Source of the DNA: an uncultured Chloroflexaceae bacterium
Lineage (GTDB): Bacteria; Chloroflexota; Chloroflexia; Chloroflexales; Chloroflexaceae
Length of the DNA stretch: 14,994 nucleotides
NCBI GenBank assembly: GCA_937141995.1
Contig: CAKZQX010000455.1
Location: 1 to 14,994 of the forward strand
Direction: 5' to 3'
Of the stretch, positions 6,435-13,704 are shown piece after piece. How positions within the stretch are numbered: the first letter of the stretch is position 1; the number at the start of each line of letters is the position of its first letter. Below the pieces are notes generated by a model that was given only the letters and a program-made list of their open reading frames with translations, searched no databases and was not told the DNA's origin. A program made the translations under genes and the position numbers.

Positions 6435-7610
6435 TTAATAGCGAAATACCGCGGCAATCGCGCCCTTCTCCGGCACATCCTCCGCGTTGACGGCAAAGAC
6501 TGTACCGCTGTTCAGGAACGTATGCGCTGCCGCAAAATCCAGCAGATCTTCGTTGGTGGGACTGGCTTCCTGCTCCAGGTTAACCCTGTTCTGCGCCGGA
6601 TCAAACGTGCCCCACTGGTGTTCGCCCACGGCGACGAAGAGATGATTGACGCGCCCATTGTAGGCCGCCGGGACAATCTCCTGGATGTCGCTAGAGGCCA
6701 CCCCCTGCCCGGTAGCATTGCCGTAGTGCTCGGCGGCCACTTCCTGGGATTGCCGGAAGTAGGGCTCGACGACTTTCCATGCCTCGGCATGCAGTACTGT
6801 CGGTTCAAGGGTATCCGGGTTGCCCGTGACCCATCCGTCGAGAATATTGTTGTAGGAACTCGCATCCCGGTAGATTGGCAGCAGATGCTCAACGCCGGCC
6901 AGTACCAACGGTGCCTGCTCGTCGTGGAGCACCTCGTCCCACAGACCTTTATCGACCCGCTTGGAATAGCGCGTCAGATCACTATTCTCAAACGCCTGCG
7001 CCCCGGTTCCGAAGGCTACCGCCGGCCGTTTACCACCACCGGCACCGCCCCCTTTGACATTCGCTCCCGGCATTCCGGTGTAGAACTGCGACTGCTTCTC
7101 CGGGTCGTCATACTGGAGTGCCTCTTCAATATTCTTCGGTACATCTTCAAGTTCAACTTCGCAGACGCTGTAGCGCGTTCCCTGCAGTAGCCGAACCACA
7201 TTATGGCTGAAGGCCAGAATATAGAACCGGTCATTACTGTTGAATAACGACATCAGCGGCTTGATATGAAAGCGGTCGGCAATGACGACCAGTTCTTCAA
7301 CATTGAGCGGCAGCCGATAGGTTCGGAACATATTCGGCGCACAAAAAACAGCCAGACCTTCGCCCTGGTTTTGCCAGAAGGTCGCATCATCCAGCAGTTG
7401 GCGCACGGGTTCAAGCATATCTCGCGCTGCCTCAGGCCGCATCCCCCGCTCGGGCAACTGCTCCTCAGCCTGCCCCAGCAGATTCTTCAGCCGGATGGGA
7501 TCCTGCCGGGTCTCCGCGCCGCCCCGGTGTGTCGGCAAAAACAGCGACACACATGGTCCCCTGGCCTGTTCAATTAATGTTCTCAGTTCAGTCTTCGAGA
7601 GGATCTTCAT
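6435..7610 (-). CDS. baeRF (bacterial/archaeal eRF1-like) superfamily protein
   Basis: A 391-residue soluble protein. The N-terminal CVSLFLPTHRGG with QDPIRLKNLL, the central FYILAFSHNVVRLLQGTR, VLAGVEHLLPIYRDASSY and LFVAVGEHQWG, and the terminal GAIAAVFRY are the pattern I recall for the baeRF group. These are bacterial proteins related to the archaeo-eukaryotic peptide-release factor eRF1 (subfamily 3 or 7; the number is uncertain). A Gly-rich loop (VKGGGAGGGKRP) lies near residue 187. In eRF1 the equivalent middle-domain loop carries GGQ, and here no exact GGQ is present. The ATG has AAGGGG six bases upstream. It follows the exchanger gene by 68 bases and is probably co-transcribed with it. 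Ribosome-related activity is inferred for the superfamily and not shown. Confidence 0.75.
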   Translation of the reverse strand: MKILSKTELRTLIEQARGPCVSLFLPTHRGGAETRQDPIRLKNLLGQAEEQLPERGMRPEAARDMLEPVRQLLDDATFWQNQGEGLAVFCAPNMFRTYRLPLNVEELVVIADRFHIKPLMSLFNSNDRFYILAFSHNVVRLLQGTRYSVCEVELEDVPKNIEEALQYDDPEKQSQFYTGMPGANVKGGGAGGGKRPAVAFGTGAQAFENSDLTRYSKRVDKGLWDEVLHDEQAPLVLAGVEHLLPIYRDASSYNNILDGWVTGNPDTLEPTVLHAEAWKVVEPYFRQSQEVAAEHYGNATGQGVASSDIQEIVPAAYNGRVNHLFVAVGEHQWGTFDPAQNRVNLEQEASPTNEDLLDFAAAHTFLNSGTVFAVNAEDVPEKGAIAAVFRY

Positions 7611-7678
7611 AGTTTACCCCTTTGCTCTCATGATTTCCTGTAGAGCTTTTTGCAAGTTCCGTGCCGCGCCGCCGCGTT

Positions 7679-8719
7679 TTATGAAAAGAAGAGCAAGGCA
7701 AACGCGCCCAAATAGAGCACCAGGATCGTAAAACTCTCGAATCCGATATTCCCAATGCCCCGCTCCTGACGGCGGATCAAGCCCATCAGCAAGATACCGA
7801 CCAGCAGGCCAGTCAGTGCCATCAGGAAAATCTGCTGTTCGGTTATCGCGTGATAGATTGATCCCTCGCGGTAGGCCACATCCGATACGGCGACAAAGAG
7901 CGTGTCAAAGGCATTCCCCCCAATAATCCCGCTTACGGCCAGCGTAAGCGCTCCCTGCCGCACTGCCGATACTGAGGTGACCAGTTCCGGGAGTGAAGTC
8001 GAGATGGCGGTGAACAGACCACCCACCACGGTTTGTGAAAAGCCGGTGCTATCGGAAATTACCTCGCCGGTACGCCCGACAACCCAGCCGGCGGCGCCAA
8101 TAATTACGGCAAAGATGGCAAACCGCACCCACATTCCGACCAGGCTCTGGCGATGGGCAGCCTCCTCATCCGGCACGTCCTCTTCCGTTTTGGCGGTCTG
8201 GCGCGGTCGCCACATTGGTTCATTCCGGGCCTGTTGGACCATCTGCAACCCATAGACGTAGACAATAATCATAAAGGGCGATGCCGGGTTGACCCCCCAG
8301 ATATGAAATGGCGGGCTGCTTGTCGCCAGGATCGGAATTGCCAGCAGCGTAATGAGCAGCGTGCCCTGCATAATATTGGCAGCCGAGGCCGCCGCATGCT
8401 CCAGGTTGGCTTTGCGGTAGGCCGCGTCGGCGGCGACCAGGAAGACCGTCTGGACGGCAATCCCGCCCAGCGCATTACTGACCGCAAGTTCCGGGTAGCC
8501 ATTGGCCGCCGTTGTCACCGAGGTAATAATGCCGGGAAGCGAGGTACTCGCCCCCAGAAAGAGCGCGCCGGCAATGGCTTCACCCATGCCGGTGCGATCC
8601 GCCAGGCGGTCAACCAGTTCGGCCTGCCGCCATCCAATGACGCCGATAATGACGGCAGCAATAACAAACAGAATGATACTGGTAAGCAGAGACCAGTTTG
8701 CGGGGTTAAGTGCGGCGAT
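7679..8719 (-). CDS. Sodium/calcium exchanger (CaCA) family membrane protein with apparent ATC start
   Basis: About 346 residues with roughly ten membrane helices in two inverted halves. Two alpha-repeats are visible: GASTSLPG followed by ELAVSNALGG (about 56-82), and ISTSLPELVTS followed by SGIIGGNAFDT (about 239-272). In CaCA exchangers the Glu of each S-L-P-E motif binds the cation. Here the second repeat keeps it (E245) but the first has Gly (G63), so ion binding is probably asymmetric or altered. A hydrophilic acidic loop at about 170-190 links the halves. The best ribosome site, AGGAGGTG (8731-8724), is six bases from an in-frame ATC at 8719. The alternative upstream TTG codons (8773, 8812) have no such site, and 8812 abuts the lon terminator. 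The baeRF gene lies downstream. Confidence 0.82.
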   Translation of the reverse strand: MAALNPANWSLLTSIILFVIAAVIIGVIGWRQAELVDRLADRTGMGEAIAGALFLGASTSLPGIITSVTTAANGYPELAVSNALGGIAVQTVFLVAADAAYRKANLEHAAASAANIMQGTLLITLLAIPILATSSPPFHIWGVNPASPFMIIVYVYGLQMVQQARNEPMWRPRQTAKTEEDVPDEEAAHRQSLVGMWVRFAIFAVIIGAAGWVVGRTGEVISDSTGFSQTVVGGLFTAISTSLPELVTSVSAVRQGALTLAVSGIIGGNAFDTLFVAVSDVAYREGSIYHAITEQQIFLMALTGLLVGILLMGLIRRQERGIGNIGFESFTILVLYLGAFALLFFS

Positions 8720-8810
8720 GTGACACCTCCTGTGATGCTTCTTCTGTGTGGAAACCTGTCGGGATTGTAGCAAGTAGTGTGCCACACGTCGGTATGAGAG
8801 TATACCCAAC

Positions 8811-8850
8811 AAAAAACCCCTTCTGCAAGCAATAATTCTTGCAGAAGGGG
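8811..8850 (-). terminator. Intrinsic terminator of lon
   Basis: On the minus strand, CCCCTTCTGCAAG and CTTGCAGAAGGGG form a perfect 13-bp stem around an eight-base loop, directly followed by TTTTTTGTT. It begins 36 bases after the lon stop codon. A textbook Rho-independent terminator. Confidence 0.93.
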
Positions 8851-8886
8851 TGATCAGATAAACCGATATTCAGGCAAAACTACCGC

Positions 8887-11370
8887 TTAGTCCCCGGTTT
8901 TTACCATCTGCGGGGCCGGCTTCCCATTGTTGAGCGCAATCTTGAGCACCTCATCCATGGAGGAGACCGGAACCAGGTCAAGTTCCTGCTGCACCTTCTC
9001 TGGAAGATCGACGATGTCTTTGGTGTTCTCCTTCGGCAGGATAAACGTCTTGATGCCCGCCCGGTGCGCTGCCAGCGTCTTCTCCTTCAGGCCACCGATG
9101 CCCAGCACCTTACCACGTAGCGTTACTTCGCCGGTCATTGCCACATCGCGCCGCACTGGTTGCCCGGTCACGGCACTGATCAGCGCTGTCGTCAGCGTGA
9201 TCCCGGCGGAAGGTCCATCTTTGGGAATGGCACCCTCCGGCACATGGATGTGGAAGGCATGATCCTCAAAGTATTTTGGATCAACCCCAAACTGCTCGGA
9301 CCAGGCCCGGGCAAAGGACATGGCTGCCTGGGCACTCTCCTTCATCACATCACCCAGACGTCCCGTAATCTGGAGAGTCCCCTTGCCCCGCACCGGCAGC
9401 ACTTCAATGCTAAGAATATCACCACCGGCCTGCGTCCAGGAAACGCCCGTCGCTACCCCGATTTCGTCATTCTCCTGGGCCAGCCCAAAGGTAAACCGCT
9501 CCGGTCCCAGGTAGGTTGCAATGTCGTCTGTATTAATCGTGAACGAGAGCGCTGACTTTTTCGTTTCATCGGTCTCGTCGGTCGGTTGCTCCACGCCGTT
9601 GGGCGATTCCTCGTCACTGGCGGCGGCGACTTTGCGGGCCACCTTGCGGCAGACGCTTGCCAGTTCCCGCTCCAGGTTACGTACCCCGGCCTCGCGCGTA
9701 TACTCGCGCACCAGCTTCAGGATGGCCTCGTCGGTAAAAGTCAGTTGCTCCGCCTGCAGACCGTGGAACTCGCGCTGCTTGGGCACCAGGAAGCCCTTGG
9801 CGATACCCAGTTTCTCATCCTCGGTGTAGCCGCCGATCTCGATCACTTCCATACGATCCCGCAGCGGAGCCGGGATGGGCTCAAGCTGGTTGGCGGTCGC
9901 AATAAAGATGACCTTGCTCAGATCATACGGAATCTCCAGGTAGTGATCGCTGAAGGTGTTGTTCTGCTCCGGATCGAGCACCTCCAGCAGCGCCGAGGTC
10001 GGGTCGCCCCGGAAATCCATCCCGACTTTGTCAACCTCGTCCAGCACATAGACCGGGCTGTTCGATTTGGCCGTCTTCATCCCCTGGATAATCCGCCCCG
10101 GCATTGCCCCGATGTAGGTGCGGCGATGCCCGCGAATCTCGGCCTCGTCGCGCACGCCACCCAGGCTGGTCCGCACAAACTGGCGGTTGAGCGAGCGCGC
10201 AATCGAGCGCCCCAGGCTGGTCTTCCCCACGCCGGGAGGTCCAACAAAGCAGAGGATGGGCGACCGCATACTATTCCCGGCCAGCTTGCGCACCGCCAGA
10301 TACTCCAGGATACGCTCCTTGACCTTCTCCAGGCCATAGTGATCTTCGTCCAGTACCTGCTGTGCTTCGCCGATGCGGATCTCCGGGTGCTCCTCCTCGG
10401 CCCAGGGCAGATTGACGATCCAGTCCAGGTAGGTGCGAATCACCCCGGCTTCGGGACTATTCATCCCCTGCTGCGCCAGGCGCTTGACCTCGTGTAGCCC
10501 CTGTTCTTTGACATAATCGGGCGCATCCATCTCGTTGATCTTGCGTCGCAGTTCGTCAATCGGGTCATCGCTCTCTTCGTCTTCGCCCAACTCGCGCCGG
10601 ATTACGCGCATCTGCTCACGCAAGAAATATTCACGCTGGCTCTGGTCCAGCACTTCTTTCGTGTCCTGCTGGATCTTCTGGCGCAGCTTGAGCAGTTCAA
10701 TCTGGCGTGCCAGGATCAGATAGCCCTTGCGCAATCGCTCCGTCGGGTCAAGCGTATTCAGGATCTCCAGGCGATCACTGAAGTCAAACGCCGGGCCATA
10801 GGTGACAATATCGGCCAGATGCCCGGGGCGGTCGATCCGGTGGACAAAGGCGACCGCTTCCTGGGGCACTTCGCCCAGGTGATCGACAAACTCATCCACC
10901 TGCTGCTTGACCGTCTCCATCAGCGCCTGGATTTCCATACCGGCCACATCTGCATCGAAGATCGGCAAGCAGCGCACCCGGTAGAACGGTTCATTCTGAG
11001 TTGCATCCAGAATGTGCGCGCGGTATGCGCCTTCGAGAATGATCCGCACGGTACCGTCGGGCAACTTGATAAACTCTTCCAGTTTTGCAATTACACCAAT
11101 CGAGGGAAGTTGCTGCGTACTGTTATTTTTATACCCTTCGATTTCATTCTCCGAGACAAAAATAAGCAACACTTCACGCTCTTCTTCCCAGGCCCGCTCC
11201 ATCGCCCGGTACGATTTCCCCTGACCGACCTGCAGCGGTACAGTCATATGCGGCATGATTACCATCTCACCCAGGACCACCAGCGGCAGTTCGCGTTCAA
11301 ACCCGTCGGTGTCGATATCCTCCAGCGGTACTTCTTCATGTTCTTTGCGATCTAACATATTGTTACTCAT
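8887..11370 (-). CDS. lon: ATP-dependent Lon protease (LonA type)
   Basis: An 827-residue cytoplasmic AAA+ serine protease that degrades misfolded and regulatory proteins. The N-terminal substrate-recognition domain starts with ELPLVVLGEMVIMPHMTVPL. Walker A GPPGVGKTS has its Lys at 383, and Walker B reads YVLDEVDKVG. The proteolytic domain has PKDGPSAG with catalytic Ser 721, and GGLKEKTLAAHRAG with catalytic Lys 764, the usual 43-residue spacing. Length is normal. A hydrophilic Glu/Asp/Thr-rich insert (SDEESPNGVEQPTDETDETKK) sits between the AAA+ small domain and the protease domain and is probably a flexible linker. The ATG is preceded by GAGGAAG. It has its own sigma-70-like promoter, follows a MarR gene on the same strand, and ends in a strong terminator. 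The motif set is complete. Confidence 0.98.
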   Translation of the reverse strand: MSNNMLDRKEHEEVPLEDIDTDGFERELPLVVLGEMVIMPHMTVPLQVGQGKSYRAMERAWEEEREVLLIFVSENEIEGYKNNSTQQLPSIGVIAKLEEFIKLPDGTVRIILEGAYRAHILDATQNEPFYRVRCLPIFDADVAGMEIQALMETVKQQVDEFVDHLGEVPQEAVAFVHRIDRPGHLADIVTYGPAFDFSDRLEILNTLDPTERLRKGYLILARQIELLKLRQKIQQDTKEVLDQSQREYFLREQMRVIRRELGEDEESDDPIDELRRKINEMDAPDYVKEQGLHEVKRLAQQGMNSPEAGVIRTYLDWIVNLPWAEEEHPEIRIGEAQQVLDEDHYGLEKVKERILEYLAVRKLAGNSMRSPILCFVGPPGVGKTSLGRSIARSLNRQFVRTSLGGVRDEAEIRGHRRTYIGAMPGRIIQGMKTAKSNSPVYVLDEVDKVGMDFRGDPTSALLEVLDPEQNNTFSDHYLEIPYDLSKVIFIATANQLEPIPAPLRDRMEVIEIGGYTEDEKLGIAKGFLVPKQREFHGLQAEQLTFTDEAILKLVREYTREAGVRNLERELASVCRKVARKVAAASDEESPNGVEQPTDETDETKKSALSFTINTDDIATYLGPERFTFGLAQENDEIGVATGVSWTQAGGDILSIEVLPVRGKGTLQITGRLGDVMKESAQAAMSFARAWSEQFGVDPKYFEDHAFHIHVPEGAIPKDGPSAGITLTTALISAVTGQPVRRDVAMTGEVTLRGKVLGIGGLKEKTLAAHRAGIKTFILPKENTKDIVDLPEKVQQELDLVPVSSMDEVLKIALNNGKPAPQMVKTGD

Positions 11371-11423
11371 CGATACTTCCTCGCTTCTACAGGACGGTCG
11401 GGGGCCTGCGTGGTAGTGTAAAA

Positions 11424-11452
11424 ATGATATCCAGTGTATTCACAACGAACAA
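11424..11452 (-). promoter_or_regulatory. Probable housekeeping promoter of lon
   Basis: On the minus strand TTGTTC (11452-11447), 17 bases and TATCAT (11429-11424) fit the sigma-70 pattern, with five of six matches in the -10 element and three of six in the -35. It lies 53 bases before the lon start. No CIRCE-type or other heat-shock operator is seen. Confidence 0.5.
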
Positions 11453-11499
11453 CGCTACTCGGATGTCTCTTCAATGCCTTACATGTCTGTAAAATCAGT

Positions 11500-12018
11500 T
11501 TATGCCCAGCGGTGTGTGTCGCCCCGTTCTAATACCCGGAGCATACTGAGCAATACCTGGTCTAACAGACGGAGTAGCGTGTCAATATCCTCCGCGCCCA
11601 AATGTCCCAGCGCTGCCTGCATCTGTTCATGGCGTGCCTGCTTAATCTTAGCAATCAGTGAACTTCCCTGTGGCGTCACCACAACCATAACCTGCCGCCG
11701 ATCACGCACATGACGTGTTCGCTCAACAAGCTGCTTCTCCAACAGGCGGTCCACGATGCCGGTCAACGATGCGGCCGATTGTTGGGTTGCCTCGGCCAGA
11801 TCCGACATTTTGCAAGGATCTCTCATCTGATGCAGATGCAGGAGGCTGTAAAACTGTGGTAGCGTCATGTTAAAACGTTCTTCATCAAGCAGTTGCATAA
11901 ACTGGCGCTGACTGAGCCAGCTAATTTGCATTATGGCGCGCTCAATCTCTTCAAGATCGGCATGCTGAGTTCCATCTAGCGTAATCTGCGGATCTTCGTC
12001 CCGGTCTGGTGCGCCCAT
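11500..12018 (-). CDS. MarR-family transcriptional regulator
   Basis: A 172-residue dimeric winged-helix repressor/activator type. A helix-turn-helix at about 70-96 (MSDLAEATQQSAASLTGIVDRL) is followed by a wing with the family D-R pair at 106-107 and strand VMVVVTPQG. Helical N- and C-terminal segments would form the dimer interface. The N-terminal 20 residues (MGAPDRDEDPQITLDG) are an acidic extension. The ATG has GGGAGAG four bases upstream. A near-consensus promoter lies directly upstream. The lon gene starts 129 bases downstream with its own promoter, so co-regulation is possible but not shown. The ligand and target genes cannot be read from the sequence. Confidence 0.92.
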   Translation of the reverse strand: MGAPDRDEDPQITLDGTQHADLEEIERAIMQISWLSQRQFMQLLDEERFNMTLPQFYSLLHLHQMRDPCKMSDLAEATQQSAASLTGIVDRLLEKQLVERTRHVRDRRQVMVVVTPQGSSLIAKIKQARHEQMQAALGHLGAEDIDTLLRLLDQVLLSMLRVLERGDTHRWA

Positions 12019-12069
12019 GGAACTCTCCCTACAGCTATTGCTAGAGCCTATAAATATTCAATGTTGTTA

Positions 12070-12098
12070 AGTATATCATTCCTTAAGGGTTATGTCAA
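12070..12098 (-). promoter_or_regulatory. Near-consensus sigma-70 promoter of the MarR gene
   Basis: On the minus strand a perfect TTGACA (12098-12093), 17 bases, then TATACT (12075-12070). A short inverted repeat, TTAAG (12067-12071) with CTTAA (12082-12086), overlaps the -10 region and could be an autoregulatory operator (low confidence). A palindromic element begins four bases beyond the -35. Confidence 0.8.
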
Positions 12099-12101
12099 TG
12101 G

Positions 12102-12489
12102 CACAAGTTACGCGGTCAGTGTTCAAACTGGCTGTTTGACCAGATGAAAGCAGTTGTCGCCTGCGGCAGCATGATACTTTTTTTTCTTATTCACACAACA
12201 TGTGCATGAGATGCACATGTTGTGTGAATAACACGAGTTACGCGGTTGACATGCCAACCGGACGTTGACCCGATGGAAGCCGGCTTCGCCTGCGGCAGCA
12301 TGGTACTTCTTTTTCACAAAACATTTTGCACGTTGTGCAAAATGTTTTGTGAAAAAGATCTAAAATCTTCCGCCCTGCCGGAGGCGAACATGCCTTTTGC
12401 GTGACCCACCGCGTAACTTCTGTGAAAAAGAATGGAGTCTTCCATCCTGCGAAGGCGGCATCTGCTGTCGGGTCAATGACCAGGTAACG
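12102..12489. mobile_element. Palindromic element copy B, split by a nested copy
   Basis: The left part (12102-12231) begins CACAAGTTACGCGGT, continues through GCCTGCGGCAGC and ends with a hairpin of two perfect 21-base arms (12187-12207 and 12211-12231) around GAG. After the nested copy C (12232-12417), a decayed right part (about 12430-12489) follows, with TCTTCC, CTGCGAAGGCGGC and ACCAGGTAAC. These correspond to the right arm of the family (TCTTCC, CTGCCGGAGGCGAA, ACCGCGTAAC). Both outer flanks contain TGTCA, but this is too short to prove a target duplication. The element abuts the MarR promoter. The 12490-12554 stretch up to the acetyltransferase stop shows nothing recognisable. Confidence 0.65.
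12232..12417. mobile_element. Palindromic MITE-like element, copy C, nested in copy B
   Basis: A complete copy of about 186 bp. The left end is CACGAGTTACGCGGT and the right end ACCGCGTAAC(T), with perfect AGTTACGCGGT/ACCGCGTAACT inverted repeats. Inner arms are CTTCGCCTGCGGCAG and CTGCCGGAGGCGAA. The centre is a hairpin with perfect 23-base arms (12309-12331 and 12335-12357) and a GTT loop. The flanks TTGTGTGAATAA (12220-12231) and TTCTGTGAAAAA (12418-12429) match at 10 of 12, consistent with a 12-bp target duplication made when it inserted into the hairpin arm of copy B. Confidence 0.75.
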
Positions 12490-12554
12490 CGTGTCATAGT
12501 GACGGAGGATGTATTGATATAGTGTGCGGCGGCCATGCTCCCGCATACCAGAGA

Positions 12555-13106
12555 TCAGAGGTCGAATATAGTGTGGATCATCTGCTCATCGCTGGTGCTA
12601 CGCATCAACTGGAAACCCATTCCCCGGCAGATCCGCAGCATCGCCAGATTATCGGGGTGAATATCGGCCATAACCGCGCGGAGGTGTTCGTCCCGGCCAA
12701 CCTGGATCAGTCGCTGCATCAACTCTTTGCCCAGGCCGCGCCCGTGGCAGCGATCACTAACCACGATGCCAAACTCGGCCGTATCGGTCGCGTCAACTTT
12801 GCTGAGCCGACCAACCGCCAGAATGCAGGGCATCTGGGTCAATGGCTCCTGCTGCTCGACTACCAGTACCATATCACGGTCATAGTCAACATGGCAGATC
12901 CGCGCCAGCCGGGCCGGGGCGATGCGCTGGCGCAGGGCAATAATCTGGAAGTAGCGAAAGTAAACACTATGCTCGGACAGAGTCATGTGGAACGTCACCA
13001 GTAACGGCGCGTCGTCGGGGCAGATGGGCCGAATAAGCACCTCGGTACCATCCTTCATCGTCCACCGTGACACATAGTGTGTAGGGTAGGGGCGTGGCAA
13101 CAGCAT
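12555..13106 (-). CDS. GNAT-family N-acetyltransferase
   Basis: A 183-residue acetyltransferase using acetyl-CoA. The N-terminal YPTHYVSRWTMKDGTEVLIR, and later FHMTLSEHSVYFRYF, are the pattern of the GNAT domain found at the C-terminus of Pat-type protein lysine acetyltransferases, where it is usually fused to an acyl-CoA synthetase (NDP-forming) domain. Here it stands alone. The acetyl-CoA pyrophosphate loop is R-C-H-G-R-G-L-G (119-126), followed by a helix with LMQRLIQVGRDE. The ATG at 13106 has GAGGA nine bases upstream. A TACAAT -10-like hexamer lies about 55 bases upstream. No stop-free upstream region encoding a synthetase domain is present, so this is a true single-domain form. Whether the substrate is protein lysine or a small molecule is unknown. 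Confidence 0.87.
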   Translation of the reverse strand: MLLPRPYPTHYVSRWTMKDGTEVLIRPICPDDAPLLVTFHMTLSEHSVYFRYFQIIALRQRIAPARLARICHVDYDRDMVLVVEQQEPLTQMPCILAVGRLSKVDATDTAEFGIVVSDRCHGRGLGKELMQRLIQVGRDEHLRAVMADIHPDNLAMLRICRGMGFQLMRSTSDEQMIHTIFDL

Positions 13107-13323
13107 CGGCAGGTGTCCTCATGCCTGGTGTATGGCGTTTCGTACAGGTTCGCTTCTGATACTTATTGTACCAGGAAATGATGATGTAGTTTCGGCGGAA
13201 ACTATGGAGATGAGCAAGACAGCCCTGGTCGTGTACGCCGACAGTGGGGGGAGGCTGCTTCAACGCAGATGTCACCCTGTGCCCTTTACTGCGCTGACAA
13301 GCAGAGTGTCAGGATGAATGAAG

Positions 13324-13407
13324 TGGTGGGGATGGTGGGATTTGAACCCACACGCCTTGCGGCACATGCTCCTAAGGCATGCGCGTCTGCCATTTCGCCA
13401 CATCCCC
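13324..13407 (-). tRNA. tRNA-Leu(UAG), CCA encoded
   Basis: The acceptor stem GGGGATG (13407-13401) pairs perfectly with CATCCCC (13334-13328). The D arm starts GGCGAAATGGCAGACGC. The anticodon loop is CTTAGGA with anticodon TAG (13374-13372), which reads CUN leucine codons. A long class II variable arm (GCCGCAAGGC) and the T arm GTGGG-TTCAAAT-CCCAC are present. The discriminator base is A and the terminal CCA (13326-13324) is encoded in the DNA. Confidence 0.96.
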
Positions 13408-13422
13408 AGGCGGTTCATCTGG

Positions 13423-13451
13423 AGTATAGCATACGCGGTTGGCGATTGCAA
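13423..13451 (-). promoter_or_regulatory. Promoter of tRNA-Leu
   Basis: On the minus strand TTGCAA (13451-13446), 17 bases and TATACT (13428-13423), ending 16 bases before the mature tRNA 5' end. It is divergent from the promoter of the nucleotidyltransferase gene. Confidence 0.75.
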
Positions 13452-13487
13452 GAAGCAAATGCATTGATCATCTGGTCACATACCCGC

Positions 13488-13517
13488 TTGCCGATGCGTA
13501 GCGCCACATGCTATACT
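13488..13517 (+). promoter_or_regulatory. Promoter of the nucleotidyltransferase fusion gene
   Basis: TTGCCG (13488-13493), 18 bases and TATACT (13512-13517). It implies a leader of roughly 180 bases before the ATG at 13705, including the hairpin at 13593-13614. Confidence 0.5.
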
Positions 13518-13592
13518 AGGCACTAGATAAGGTTTTGCCCAACCGAACGAGCGTCAACGACGAGCAAAGAACAGGGTTTCATCATTGCCGTC

Positions 13593-13614
13593 GGGAGAGG
13601 TGTGTACCTCTCCC
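13593..13614 (+). promoter_or_regulatory. Hairpin in the nucleotidyltransferase leader
   Basis: GGGAGAGGT, a GTGT loop and ACCTCTCCC form a perfect 9-bp stem about 90 bases before the start codon. No T-run follows, so a simple terminator is unlikely. It could affect leader stability or translation. The rest of the 13520-13690 leader shows nothing recognisable. Confidence 0.5.
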
Positions 13615-13704
13615 ACATTCGTGTCTCCCGGTTTACGACTCGCAACCTTACATCATCCCGCCCATCTATCTGCATTGGCCTGTACCTGACAGAGGAGTCA
13701 CGCT

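Noticed and set aside
6387..7190. 267-codon plus-strand open frame
   Set aside because: Antisense to the baeRF gene, which has clear motifs and a strong ribosome site.
9586..10497. 303-codon plus-strand open frame
   Set aside because: Fully antisense to the conserved AAA+ and protease domains of lon. No ribosome site and no family-like peptide.
12123..12317. Open frame of 64 codons on the minus strand within the palindromic elements
   Set aside because: It lies wholly in non-coding repeat DNA. Its repeated KKKYHAAAG peptides are just the shared arms of copies B and C.
13424..13445. ACGCGGTTGG word resembling the left end of the palindromic element
   Set aside because: Only about ten bases match and they fall in the spacer of the tRNA-Leu promoter. 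No arm or hairpin follows.
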